From: Candidatus Neomarinimicrobiota bacterium
GTDB taxonomy: Bacteria > Fidelibacterota > JAANXI01
DNA: 64,000 nucleotides
Direction of reading: 5' to 3'
Assembly: GCA_021734025.1 (NCBI GenBank)
Contig: JAIPJS010000015.1
Coordinates: 1-64,000, forward strand
In this document: positions 34,446-43,491 of the stretch, one piece after another
Layout of the letters: each line of letters begins with the position of its first letter
Position numbering within the stretch: the stretch's first letter is position 1
Program-made: the position numbers and the translations under genes
The notes under the pieces: model-generated
Database searches by the model: none
What the model was told of the DNA's origin: nothing
What the model saw: the letters and a program-made list of their open reading frames with translations, nothing else

Positions 34446-35726
34446 ATGAAAATTGTTATGTTCACCAATACCTATACGCCACACGTCGGCGGTGTGGCCG
34501 GTTCGGTGCACCAAATTACGGAAGATCTGCAATCCCGTGGTCATCAGGTTATCGTCGTGGCTCCGGAATTCCCGGATATGCCGGAAGATGAACAGAACGT
34601 CATCCGCATTCCGGCGATTCAAAATTTCAACGGCAGCGATTTTTCCGTTAGCCTCCCTGCTCCCATCCAACTCCGTGAGCGCCTGGACGATTTTGGCCCG
34701 GATATCATTCATTCGCACCATCCATATCTCCTGGGGGACACCGCGCTTCGAATTTCGGCGTCCCGGAACCTGCCGCTGGTATTTACTCATCATACCATGT
34801 ACGAAAAATACACCCATTACGTCCCGGCGGACTCCCCTCTACTCAAGCGCTTCGTCATTGAACTGTCTATCGGATTCGTGAACCTCTGCGATCATGTCAT
34901 TGCCCCGAGCGACAGTGTTGCGGATATCATCCGGGAGCGTGGTGCCGAGACCGACATCACCGTAATCCCCACCGGCGTGGATTATGATCGGTTTTCGTCG
35001 GGTAATGGCGAACCTGTACGAGAGAAATATGGGATACCTCAAGATGCCTTTCTCCTGGGACATGTGGGACGGCTGGCCCCGGAGAAAAATCTGGAATTCC
35101 TGGCGGAAGCAACGGCCAAATTCCTCGAGGACAATCCGAACGCCCATTTTCTAATCGTTGGCGAGGGCCCTTCCGAGGAGCAAATGGAGTATATATTCCA
35201 GAATGCGGGAGTGGGTAAGCGCGCTATTTTTACCGGAGTACAGAAAGACCAGAATCTGGTAGACTGCTACACTGCAATGGACGTGCTTGTCTTTTCTTCC
35301 AAGAGTGAAACCCAGGGTATGGTTTTAGCCGAAGCAATGGCAGCAGGCTCGCCTGTAGTGGCCCTTGAAGCTCCCGGAGCCAGTGACATAATCCGTAATG
35401 GAAAAAATGGCATTTTGTTAGACTCGGAAGACGTGTCAGCTTTTGCAGATGCCATAGCACAAGTGCAAAATCTCTCTCCGGAGACATTCAATTCATGGCT
35501 TACCCACGTTAACGAAACCGCTCGGGAATTTTCGGCGGATCGATCTGCAGAAAAAATTATCGAAGTTTACACCACGCTGCATGAAAATGGCCCATATGCA
35601 CATACGGTAAACGATACCAGCTGGCATCAATTCCTCCGGGCAGTGCAGCGCGAGTGGGATATCTGGGAAAAGCGCATTAATGCAGGCGTTCAGTCGATTT
35701 CGCACCAGGAAAAATCCGGGAACTAA
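34446..35726 (+). CDS. GT4 glycosyltransferase, diacylglycerol glucosyltransferase-like
   Basis: 426 aa GT-B fold. The donor-side EX7E motif is Glu288-Glu296 (SETQGMVLAEAM). N-terminal TNTYTPHVGGVAGSV and the FTHHTMYEKYTHYVP segment resemble 1,2-diacylglycerol 3-alpha-glucosyltransferases of the GT4 family, which make membrane glycolipids. Also visible: VGRLAPEKNLEFL and VIPTGVDYDRF. GCAGGAG lies 8 nt before the ATG. Forms a two-gene unit with the upstream glycosidase-like gene. Confidence 0.82.
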   Translation: MKIVMFTNTYTPHVGGVAGSVHQITEDLQSRGHQVIVVAPEFPDMPEDEQNVIRIPAIQNFNGSDFSVSLPAPIQLRERLDDFGPDIIHSHHPYLLGDTALRISASRNLPLVFTHHTMYEKYTHYVPADSPLLKRFVIELSIGFVNLCDHVIAPSDSVADIIRERGAETDITVIPTGVDYDRFSSGNGEPVREKYGIPQDAFLLGHVGRLAPEKNLEFLAEATAKFLEDNPNAHFLIVGEGPSEEQMEYIFQNAGVGKRAIFTGVQKDQNLVDCYTAMDVLVFSSKSETQGMVLAEAMAAGSPVVALEAPGASDIIRNGKNGILLDSEDVSAFADAIAQVQNLSPETFNSWLTHVNETAREFSADRSAEKIIEVYTTLHENGPYAHTVNDTSWHQFLRAVQREWDIWEKRINAGVQSISHQEKSGN

Positions 35727-35894
35727 CAGTCCGGGCAATATTTGCTACACACCACTTCCAATTGTCTGCTATACGAGGGGTAGTTAACTCTGTTTTTTTC
35801 CTAATTTCTCTACAAAAAATTTTGAATTCGGAAACTTTTTGGCTACCCTGATGTATGAAGGGAGTCAACAGTTCGTTACCTGCGGGGAAAGATT

Positions 35895-35937
35895 ACGTCA
35901 GGTATGACGTGGATCAAAGGATTTAGGAAAAAATCCT
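35895..35937 (+). promoter_or_regulatory. Two inverted repeats before the HNH gene
   Basis: ACGTCA-GGTA-TGACGT (35895-35910) and AGGATTT-AGGAAA-AAATCCT (35918-35937) lie between the GT4 and HNH genes, 50-90 nt before the latter. The first could be an operator; the second, followed by ATATTTTT, could be a weak terminator. No known regulator matches. Confidence 0.3.
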
Positions 35938-35987
35938 ATATTTTTGCATATTAACGGACAATTGACCTCTATGGGAGATTATAAACA

Positions 35988-36473
35988 ATGAAGAAGAAAA
36001 ATAGACCGCTTTCCCGCGAGGCGCAGCGTAAGTTTCTGGATCAGATCGAAGGTGAAGATCCGGAGAAGTGTTGGCGCTGGACCGGTAGTTTTATGCGGGA
36101 AGATTATCCGTTGTTTTATGGCGACGGCAGGCAGGAGCCGGCATTACGGATCCTGTATAGAATATATTATAAAAACAACCTGACCAAAGATTGGGTCATT
36201 CAACACAATTGCGGTAACCGGTGGTGCATGAATCCAAACCATATTTATGCTGATCGGAGGGACGAAGCCGCCAAAGAGATCCAGCGAGAGCGGCGGCGGT
36301 TTACCCGTGGCGAGAACCATCCACAGGCCCAGCTGACTGAAGAAGATGTCCGCCGTATCAGACGGAAGGTTGAAAGTGGTGCACTCCAAAAAGAACTTGC
36401 TGAAGAATACGGAGTGACCAAAACCCATATTTCCAATATCGTCCGGGGTAAGGCCTGGTCACATGTAAAGTAG
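35988..36473 (+). CDS. HNH endonuclease-like protein with C-terminal HTH
   Basis: 161 aa. The HNH/zinc-finger part is CWRWTG (28-33) and IQHNCGNRWCMNPNHIYA (71-88) with His73, Asn82 and His85. The C-terminal part RGENHPQAQLTEEDVRRIRR...LAEEYGVTKTHISNIVRGK (108-155) is a helix-turn-helix typical of phage and free-standing homing-type HNH proteins. GGGAG lies 11 nt upstream. No intron or phage genes lie alongside, so it is an orphan, probably a mobile endonuclease gene or a domesticated one. Confidence 0.78.
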   Translation: MKKKNRPLSREAQRKFLDQIEGEDPEKCWRWTGSFMREDYPLFYGDGRQEPALRILYRIYYKNNLTKDWVIQHNCGNRWCMNPNHIYADRRDEAAKEIQRERRRFTRGENHPQAQLTEEDVRRIRRKVESGALQKELAEEYGVTKTHISNIVRGKAWSHVK

Positions 36474-36521
36474 TATTCCTGTAGTCCGCGGATTTCTCTC
36501 AGAACATGAAATTCTGGCTTA

Positions 36522-37421
36522 TTATCGCAGACGCGTGGCGATATTACGCCTCCTTCTGAATGCAATCCCCTCCCCGGTATATAACCCCAACGCAATCCAG
36601 ATAAGGATGAATCCGACGAGTCGCTCCCCGGTAAACGGTTCCCGATAAATAAAGACACCGAGCAAAAACTGTAGTGTTGGTGCGATATACTGGAGAATCC
36701 CGATACTTGCCAACGGGATACGCTTGGCTCCGTAAGCAAAGAGAAGCAATGGGGTTGCTGTCGCCGCTCCAGTGAGGATTAAAAAGACATTTTCCCACAA
36801 TTTCACTTGCCCCAGACTTCCATTTCCCTGAGAGTGAAGAATTGTCAAGAATATCAGTGCAGGCAGGAAGAGTACCATCATCTCCAGTGTGAGTCCTCGC
36901 AATGAGCCTAGAGATGCGGTTTTTCGGAGCAGCCCATAGATCCCAAAAGTCAGTGCCAGTGTCAACGCAATCCATGGGATGCGGCCGTAATTCCAGGTGA
37001 GATACATGACCCCTATCAGCGCTAATCCCACCGCAATCCATTGAAGACGTCTGAGGCGCTCCCGGAGGAATATTACCCCGAGTACAACGCTGAATAACGG
37101 GTTAATAAAATATCCAAGGCTGGCTTCGACAATGTGATCCGAGTTCATTGCATAGATGTATGTATACCAGTTTAATCCGAGGATCACGGCGCTGGCAAGA
37201 AACGGGAGATATGTGGCTGGCGAACTCCGAAGTTTGAGTATCCAGGACCATTGCGTTGTAATCGTTAGCAGGATGAGTGTAAAAGCCAGCGACCAGACAA
37301 TACGATGCGCTAAGATTTCTATCGCAGGGATAGTATCAATAAATTTCCAGAAAATGGGGAGCAGTCCCCATAGTGCATAGGCGCCAACTGCCGCAATCCT
37401 TCCGGAATTCCCTTCCGTCAT
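36522..37421 (-). CDS. rarD: RarD-type EamA family permease
   Basis: 299 aa, ten membrane helices. AVGAYALWGLLPIFWKFID near the start, EILAHRIVWSLAFTLILL, and SLGYFINPLFSVVLGVIFLRERL are standard RarD features (drug/metabolite superfamily, named for the chloramphenicol-sensitive phenotype). The second half, PLASIGILQYIAPTLQFLLGVFIYREPF, is the repeat unit. Transport substrate unknown. Single gene; converges on the HNH gene. Confidence 0.88.
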   Translation of the reverse strand: MTEGNSGRIAAVGAYALWGLLPIFWKFIDTIPAIEILAHRIVWSLAFTLILLTITTQWSWILKLRSSPATYLPFLASAVILGLNWYTYIYAMNSDHIVEASLGYFINPLFSVVLGVIFLRERLRRLQWIAVGLALIGVMYLTWNYGRIPWIALTLALTFGIYGLLRKTASLGSLRGLTLEMMVLFLPALIFLTILHSQGNGSLGQVKLWENVFLILTGAATATPLLLFAYGAKRIPLASIGILQYIAPTLQFLLGVFIYREPFTGERLVGFILIWIALGLYTGEGIAFRRRRNIATRLR

Positions 37422-37597
37422 GTCGTTCCTGCCGTATGAAATGTTATCGATTCAGGAACGGAGAATACGCAAATTACGAACGAAACTAAAGCGGATTATC
37501 CAGGATGTTTTTGCAGGCAACAGGGAAACCTGCATGGTTATAGTATACGGTGAACACAGGTAGTTCCCAGTAGCAAAACTTTGCTTGTACTTATGAA

Positions 37598-37987
37598 CTA
37601 TTTTGAATTTTTCGTATTCAGAGGCAAAAATCGTTGGACAACTTCACTGAGTTGCTCTACAAACACTGGCTTGGTCATGATAACGTCTACATCCACAGAA
37701 AACTGAAGTTTTTTCTGTGGATTTTTGACATACCCTGAAATCAGCACCACCGGCAAATCCTCGTTAATGACACGCATTTTTCGCGTCAACATGATGCCAT
37801 CTATACCGGGTAAATTGTAATCAATCAAAGCCAGTTTATACTTGTCGGGATCAGCAGAAAACGCTTCGAACGCATCTTCTCCGGTTTCGAAGGTGTCGAC
37901 TGCGTATCCGTTTTTTTCCAGGTGTTCAGAAAAGATCGAACGGACCTCTGCCTCGTCATCCACCAATAGAATCTGTGGTTTTACCAT
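37598..37987 (-). CDS. Orphan response-regulator receiver protein
   Basis: 129 aa receiver domain only: acidic Asp10 and Asp11, phosphoacceptor Asp56 (ALIDYNLPG), switch Ser84 (LISG) and Lys106 (TKP). No output domain. Such single-domain receivers act as phosphate shuttles or bind a partner. No histidine kinase is adjacent; the PAS protein 6 kb to the left lacks a kinase too. Confidence 0.88.
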   Translation of the reverse strand: MVKPQILLVDDEAEVRSIFSEHLEKNGYAVDTFETGEDAFEAFSADPDKYKLALIDYNLPGIDGIMLTRKMRVINEDLPVVLISGYVKNPQKKLQFSVDVDVIMTKPVFVEQLSEVVQRFLPLNTKNSK

Positions 37988-38267
37988 TCAAACTCCCCCA
38001 CCATCTTCTCTATACCAGCTGTCGGTGTGAAATATGTTCAACAAAATAATTCACAATGTCCGTGTATGAATTGCGTAAATTACATCTCCCCATTTCTCCA
38101 GAACCTCCCAAAAGCCAAACAGAGGTAGATATTCCGGACTCCACCTCATTGTTTCGACAGACCTTATATTTAATATTTTGTAGCGGAAATTGCTATGAGT
38201 TTTGTCACAAATACTGCTATAGGTACTTTTTTTGATATTCAGGGATTACTGGCAATTATCTATGCTG
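37988..38267. other. Non-coding interval, nothing recognised
   Basis: AT-rich stretch between the receiver gene and the downstream end of a lipoprotein gene. It contains no convincing hairpin, repeat word or open frame. It should hold the receiver-gene promoter near its left end. Confidence 0.3.
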
Positions 38268-39128
38268 TTACAGTTTAATCTCCAGGTTGTTCTCCCCCGG
38301 CTTAATCTCAACCATCTTTCGCAGGGTTAAATATCCGTTTTTCTTCGCAATTATGGTATGGGTGCCGGTCGGGACATTCTCAAACCGGAAATACCCGCTA
38401 AATGTTGTTGAGTCTTCGAACCCGCTGAGCGCCACCTGAACATTCTTCAGCGGATTATCGGTATCCCGGTCTGTGATAATTCCTGATACGTTCCCGGGAA
38501 TTTTATCCAGTGCCACATTCATGGTATTTACACCAGGGGTACATTCGATCGAGGTAGTAAAAACCTTGTAGCCTGATTTATTGACACTTAACAATCTGGG
38601 AGTATTAACCGGGAGATTTTCAAAGCGGAAGTAGCCGTTTTCTCTCGTCCGGGAATGCTCAGTGTCCAGAGAAACCATGGCCCCTTCAACCATCTGGTGA
38701 GAGGCTCCATCGGTGATGAACCCCATTAACGCCGCTTTTGCCTGACGCATCCGTATTACCTTGGACAGTGAGCTTGTCGCTTTGCCATCGCTTACGATAC
38801 ACGAGACCGAAATATATCCGGAATCGGTCGGTGCGGTCTCATAATTAATCGGATTGCCGGTTCCATCCCTGGCCAGCTTTCCACTGGTCACTTTCCAGTT
38901 ATACGTTAGCGGATCTCCGTTCTCATCCACAGCAATAGCGTTGAGCACTACCGTTTCACCCGTCACCGGATCTGCCGGATTAACCAATACATCACTAATA
39001 ACAGGCCGCTGATTTTCTCCGACGGTAAACCCGGAATTTCGCTGACACCCCGCCATCGCAATAATAATGAAAATCGGAATTAATAATTGTAGGTGCGCCT
39101 GCAAAAGATCTATCGTACGGACTATCAA
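38268..39128 (-). CDS. Lipoprotein with Ig-like and carboxypeptidase-regulatory-like domains
   Basis: 286 aa. Lipobox MAGC (Cys28). Then a PKD/Ig-like segment (PVISDVLVNPADPVTGETVVLNAIAVDENGDPLTYNWKV, about 42-125) and two consecutive carboxypeptidase-regulatory-like repeats, each with a GYFRFENLP/GYFRFENVP strand (about 130-210 and 213-286). Probably an outer-membrane-anchored beta-sandwich protein; no catalytic residues. The TTG start is chosen because GAGGGAG lies 7 nt upstream and no ATG fits. Confidence 0.75.
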   Translation of the reverse strand: MIVRTIDLLQAHLQLLIPIFIIIAMAGCQRNSGFTVGENQRPVISDVLVNPADPVTGETVVLNAIAVDENGDPLTYNWKVTSGKLARDGTGNPINYETAPTDSGYISVSCIVSDGKATSSLSKVIRMRQAKAALMGFITDGASHQMVEGAMVSLDTEHSRTRENGYFRFENLPVNTPRLLSVNKSGYKVFTTSIECTPGVNTMNVALDKIPGNVSGIITDRDTDNPLKNVQVALSGFEDSTTFSGYFRFENVPTGTHTIIAKKNGYLTLRKMVEIKPGENNLEIKL

Positions 39129-39314
39129 TGGTATACTCCCTCACAAAAATTAACCCAGCCATCCATCACTTTACTGACAGGTCGTATTCCCTCGATCCTG
39201 GTTTATATACACGGTAATACTGTTCTGTCTCTGTCAGTTGGGGAATAAATTCGGGATAATGCCCTGTCAGGGCAAGAGATAATTTCTATTCAAAGGGTTG
39301 AGGGGGAGCAATAA

Positions 39315-39375
39315 ATATCCATATTAAGAGACCTTCCACCTAAGTCGGACCTCGTTTTGGGAGGAATATGGATAT
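39315..39375. repeat. 11-bp perfect inverted repeat in spacer
   Basis: ATATCCATATT (39315-39325) and AATATGGATAT (39365-39375) face each other across 39 nt between two lipoprotein genes. GCCCTG-T-CAGGGC lies shortly before (about 39262-39274). Long-stem RNA, small mobile element or operator; none is recognised. Confidence 0.4.
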
Positions 39376-39392
39376 CATACTTATGAAACGAC

Positions 39393-40103
39393 CTAAAAGA
39401 TGCTTGCAGTCCTCTGTGTGGGTTCATCGATATTAAACCCAGTCACTTCAAACCACAACGTATACCGGAGTTCTGATTTCCCTATCCGGACCGGAAGTAC
39501 CAGACCAATCTTTTTTTCGATGTTCTTGCCGGCCGACTCTTTCAGGTAATCCGGAAATTTGTCACCATTCATCGCGGAATCCGCTGTATCTTTTACCGCG
39601 CCAAACTGCGGGCCGATCAAGGCAATCGACTCGTCTGATCGCCCGGCCGGGAACGAAACTTCCATACTGTCTGCTTTGGGCCGATACGGAGTGAGTTTCC
39701 CGGAAATCTCATGATTTGTGGAACTGAATTGCTGTGCCGCGAGCAACAGGCGTGGTTCACGCTGGTACTGCGCAATAAATATCCGCCCCCTGGGATTAAT
39801 AAACTGCACCTGCTCCCAGCGAATTGAAAACGCCGAGTCCCTCTTTGTACCGGCAGAAAACCGGAGTACCTCGGACTCAGGGATTACTGTGAGCGAGAGG
39901 TAATCGTCACTAAAGTGGTACTGGTTTTGACCAATCTGCTGAACTGAGCCGATACGGGTTTCCAGGTCTTCCTTATTTATTTGGCGATCTGCGATCCGTA
40001 AGTGCAGATCATACTGCACTTCGTACACATAATAAGAACGGGATCCTGCGCATCCCACCAGCAATACGAGGCAAATGACAGCTAAAATTTTCTGGCCTCT
40101 CAT
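39393..40103 (-). CDS. Hypothetical lipoprotein
   Basis: 236 aa with lipobox LVGC (Cys18). The mature part starts with YYVYEVQYDLHLRIADRQIN and is mostly beta with a mixed middle (EVLRFSAGTKRDSAFSIRWEQVQFINPRG). No family recognised. It sits between two other lipoprotein genes on the same strand, 60 nt from the upstream one, so the three may be expressed together. Function unknown. Confidence 0.7.
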   Translation of the reverse strand: MRGQKILAVICLVLLVGCAGSRSYYVYEVQYDLHLRIADRQINKEDLETRIGSVQQIGQNQYHFSDDYLSLTVIPESEVLRFSAGTKRDSAFSIRWEQVQFINPRGRIFIAQYQREPRLLLAAQQFSSTNHEISGKLTPYRPKADSMEVSFPAGRSDESIALIGPQFGAVKDTADSAMNGDKFPDYLKESAGKNIEKKIGLVLPVRIGKSELRYTLWFEVTGFNIDEPTQRTASIF

Positions 40104-40163
40104 GTATTTCCCGCCTTCCGGGATGCACAGGTTCGATGAATTACCCCGTTCTTCTCTCCAAGG

Positions 40164-41480
40164 TTAGTCGTTTTCTATTTCGATTTTAATCCAGGCATCT
40201 TCACGGTCGGCTGCTTCAACCTCATTTTTTACCGCTTCCGTAATTGCCGTCCATAAGGCCTCTTGCTCAGCAGTGAGGTTCCCCTCAGTCTCATTTTTGA
40301 CTGAGATTTCTCCGTCGGATTTTTCCGCCTTGAATTCCAATTCAAGTTCTTCGTCGGTTACCGATGTATCGAGTGCTGAGGTGAGTTCATCTAAATCGGA
40401 GTGGACTGAATCGGATAAGGCGATATTTCCTTCGACCTTCAGTTCCAGCCGATCTTCCTCTTCATCATCCTCTTCATCATCGTCGTCGTCGTGGTCACCC
40501 CATCCGCGACCCCAGCCCCAACCGTCGTCTTCACGGTGAATTGCTTCTTCTACCTGAGCGCTGGTTAGCATACTATGGGCAACGGCTGCGGCGACCAGGT
40601 CACTGCGGGTTGTGGAGTCTGTATCAAATTTCATTTTGGCCTTCACCCATGAATACACCGTATCACTGGTATCAATGGAGAACTGTTTGACCATGATTTT
40701 CAGTTTACTTCCGGTGTGGTCAAAGTGTTCCTCTTCATCCTCTTCCGTCTCTATCTCGAGAATGGAGTCAACCCGGGCTTCGTCCAGCCGAAAAGCTGCA
40801 ATAATAGAATCCACCAACGCTGAATCGCTGGTCGTTTCAGTCAGAAACCGTTTTTTGATCATGACACGGGATGTACTGTCGGCGACTTCTGCCTTTACTT
40901 TGGTTGAATAGAAAAAATGTTCAACAAAATGTTGAACCCATTGCTCAATTCTCCTGTGGTTATTCATAACCTGGTGGGCATTGCTGGCAGAAATCATGGA
41001 ACGGATATCCGCCATGTCAGCCTGTTCACCCATTCCCCGCTTGTGCAGCCGGATAAAGATATCCGTCTCAACCGTGGTTTCGGCGTTGATGTCCGTATGC
41101 ATTGTGCCGGAACTATTTCCGGATCCTGGTTCCATTGTGGTTTGCCAGGAAGTGTTACCATCATTGGCAACAAGAATGACAGGGCGATCAGCGGGTACGT
41201 CCGTTTCTATGGAAAAACGTCCCTCGCTATCCGTAGTAGTAATGCCCTGGTTCACAATGTTGACCGTACCGTCTTTTTCGAGTTTTGCGAGAGACACGGC
41301 GGCATTATCCACGCCTTCTTCACCGTCAGTTGCAGAGACTTGTCCCTCAATAGTCATATGTTGAGTATTTGGTGACGAGACCGGATCCTGGGCACAACCA
41401 CTCAGGACAAGTACCAGTGATAGTAGTGCCACTGGAAGAAACTTTGTCCACCCGGCATCCAGAATAATTTTGTGTCGCAT
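40164..41480 (-). CDS. Acidic lipoprotein with carboxypeptidase-regulatory-like domain
   Basis: 438 aa from the ATG at 41480 (AGGAGG 7 nt upstream). Lipobox LSGC (Cys29). Residues about 40-150 look like a carboxypeptidase-regulatory-like/CNA-B fold (IEGQVSATDGEEGVDNAAVSL...TDSEGRFSIET). The rest is helical and acidic, with a Gly/Trp-rich GWGWGRGWGD segment followed by a run of Asp/Glu near residue 350, likely disordered or metal-binding. Expressed from a good promoter at 41529-41557. Function unknown. Confidence 0.72.
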   Translation of the reverse strand: MRHKIILDAGWTKFLPVALLSLVLVLSGCAQDPVSSPNTQHMTIEGQVSATDGEEGVDNAAVSLAKLEKDGTVNIVNQGITTTDSEGRFSIETDVPADRPVILVANDGNTSWQTTMEPGSGNSSGTMHTDINAETTVETDIFIRLHKRGMGEQADMADIRSMISASNAHQVMNNHRRIEQWVQHFVEHFFYSTKVKAEVADSTSRVMIKKRFLTETTSDSALVDSIIAAFRLDEARVDSILEIETEEDEEEHFDHTGSKLKIMVKQFSIDTSDTVYSWVKAKMKFDTDSTTRSDLVAAAVAHSMLTSAQVEEAIHREDDGWGWGRGWGDHDDDDDEEDDEEEDRLELKVEGNIALSDSVHSDLDELTSALDTSVTDEELELEFKAEKSDGEISVKNETEGNLTAEQEALWTAITEAVKNEVEAADREDAWIKIEIEND

Positions 41481-41528
41481 GAATAATCCTCCTTTTTTGT
41501 CGTATTTCCGTTCCATTAGCATCACTGT

Positions 41529-41557
41529 ATAATAGATTCAATAATTATTCCAACCAA
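41529..41557 (-). promoter_or_regulatory. Candidate promoter of acidic lipoprotein gene
   Basis: On the minus strand TTGGTT (41557-41552), 17-nt spacer, TATTAT (41534-41529), ending 48 nt before the ATG. Five of six -10 bases match consensus. Confidence 0.45.
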
Positions 41558-42052
41558 ATTTTAAGCAATTTAAATAGTTGTAATAACAGTAAATTACATG
41601 AATTTTAAAATTTAGAGAAAACCGGCGATTTGTGTACGGTTTGATACGATACCGTGTCCGCTTTTACACAGTACGGATCATACCAAAGTGCACCTGGGGA
41701 TAATGCCCCAGGAGAAAACCAATTATTTAGCACCCTTTTCACGAATGACCGGTCGGATGACACCGGTATTCGCACAATCAAATCAACGTGCAGGTAATAT
41801 GTGAGTATAGTCAGAGAAAGGGCTGAAGCCCTGAAACGTTTGGTGAGGGCTTAGTTTCCCCCGCCATAAGTGGCGGGGCTATTCAAATATTTCCTATTTT
41901 CGCGATATTACTTAAACAAACTCCTGGTTCCTTTTTAGACCAAACTCATATGTTGAAATGATATTATTTCACCGTTTTTTAAATTGTCCTGAAATGCTAA
42001 CTTCTCCAGGAGATAAAATTCGGGGCAAAATTAGTAAAGGTAAAACGGATAC
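41558..42052. repeat. Spacer with REP-like hairpins
   Basis: No gene. It contains CCTGGGG-ATAATG-CCCCAGG (41693-41712), AGGGCT-GA-AGCCCT (about 41819-41832), and CCCCGCCA-TAAG-TGGCGGGG (about 41860-41879) with AGCCCT/AGGGCT flanks. These clustered GC palindromes resemble REP/BIME-type elements. Confidence 0.5.
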
Positions 42053-42364
42053 ATGTTCAAACACATTAAGGATGACTGGAAAAAACTCCGGCAAAGTGAG
42101 CCTGGGCACCGATTTCAGGACCGGTATGAGCGGCGCCACTCCAACGGTTCCAACTGGAAAAAATTCTGGGGTCCTGTTATGATCGGAATCGGCTTGCTCG
42201 TAGTCGGATTTGGAATCCTGCTATTAGTCATTCCCGGCCCCGGCTGGGTAACGATTACACTTGGTCTTGCCCTGATTGCCGGCGAGTCACTCATCCTGGC
42301 CAAAATCCTGGATGTGCTGGAACTCGTTATCCGCAAACTTCTAGGAAAACAACGGATGGGTTAA
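42053..42364 (+). CDS. PGPGW-motif transmembrane protein
   Basis: 103 aa. A basic N-terminal cytoplasmic stretch leads to two adjacent hydrophobic helices separated by PGPGW (residues 61-65), the signature of the small putative transmembrane PGPGW family. C-terminal helix LDVLELVIRKLLGK. Function unknown in the family. Confidence 0.8.
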   Translation: MFKHIKDDWKKLRQSEPGHRFQDRYERRHSNGSNWKKFWGPVMIGIGLLVVGFGILLLVIPGPGWVTITLGLALIAGESLILAKILDVLELVIRKLLGKQRMG

Positions 42365-42391
42365 GTTTCTTTTTACATAAGGCTTTCTATT

Positions 42392-42487
42392 GTGGAAAAT
42401 ATCATAGAATACACGAAAAATGAAGGCCTGGTACTCTGGGCTAGCTCGGTGATCGGGCTGCTTGGGATTAACTGCGTATTCAAGTAG
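42392..42487 (+). pseudogene. Short membrane-protein fragment
   Basis: A GTG-started 31-codon frame (VENIIEYTKNEGLVLWASSV, IGLLGINCVFK) that looks like the first helix of a membrane protein cut short by TAG. Coding-like but too short to place. It lies directly after the PGPGW gene. Confidence 0.25.
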
Positions 42488-42613
42488 TAGGTATTCGAAG
42501 TCTTCTTAGTTAGATACAATACCTCCTCAAATTCTCTGAGAATTCCCTTCAGTTTCCCGAAGGTCACTTAAAATGATGCGGATTGGGCCATCAGACTTGC
42601 TCCGGATTCGGTT

Positions 42614-43231
42614 TCATGGAAGGGGCGCATTTCCGGCAGCCAACTCGGCAAGAAATCCCTCTTGCAGGCACAGAATCCCGGTAATCAGGGTAAAGATATA
42701 GTAAACGAACGGCGGCATATCCCTGAACACGATGGACAGAATAATTAGAACAACAGCACCGATGATGTGTGTCCAGCCAAGCCACCCGGGAAAGGGTGTC
42801 GACAGCATGCCGATACCCAGGGAACCGAGTCCAACTAACATCAGCAGCGTGAAACTGACAAACAGCCATCCGGGAAAAATATTCCTGGCGAACCCATCCG
42901 GTTCGCTCAAGCGGAGTACCAGGTGCCAGTCCCAGGGAATCACAGCCACCAGAACGAGTACTGCACCAGCCATCAGCCACAGGTTACCCACCGCAGCCAA
43001 TCCTGACTTCGTCACCAGATATACAAGTGACACTGCCGTAAGTGTAGACCCGAGAATAAACAGCACATTGTGCACCGTCCAACCCGTGGAAAAATTCCGG
43101 ACGATGGCCAGCCGGCCTTCCACCGATGGTTCCATATATATTTTTGCCACGTTCGGCATCGCAAATGCAGAGATAATAAAAAGCGATGATCCAATAATCA
43201 GCAACAGCCCGGCAAGTTTCACCTCGCTCAT
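42614..43231 (-). CDS. Hypothetical polytopic membrane protein
   Basis: 205 aa from the ATG at 43231 (AGGAGG 7 nt upstream; a 34-codon extension is rejected). Six to seven hydrophobic segments, beginning KLAGLLLIIGSSLFIISAFA and ending PFVYYIFTLITGILCLQEG. No recognised motif. Resembles small DUF4386-like membrane proteins in layout only. Single gene. Confidence 0.7.
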   Translation of the reverse strand: MSEVKLAGLLLIIGSSLFIISAFAMPNVAKIYMEPSVEGRLAIVRNFSTGWTVHNVLFILGSTLTAVSLVYLVTKSGLAAVGNLWLMAGAVLVLVAVIPWDWHLVLRLSEPDGFARNIFPGWLFVSFTLLMLVGLGSLGIGMLSTPFPGWLGWTHIIGAVVLIILSIVFRDMPPFVYYIFTLITGILCLQEGFLAELAAGNAPLP

Positions 43232-43491
43232 GGGACGCCTCCTTTTTTTGGGGGTGTTCTTCTTTCGAATATCAGGTGATAACCCGAAATGATTTTCGCT
43301 AAAACGCGTGCCGTGTTCTGCAATAAACCTCAAACGTGATGAACTTTATCATATTCAAATTTAAAATAAAATACAAGAATATTTTAATGTACACACTCCA
43401 TAACAATTCTTTCTAAGAATGGCGACGCATTTTCGATTGAGTAATCAGAGGAGTAGGTAACGTCACTGACTGCGAGGAAGCAGTCTATGCA
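43232..43491. other. Non-coding interval, nothing clear
   Basis: AT-rich. One GACTGC-GAGGAA-GCAGTC hairpin at 43468-43485 could end the leftward tetR transcript, but it lacks a U-tract. Confidence 0.3.
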
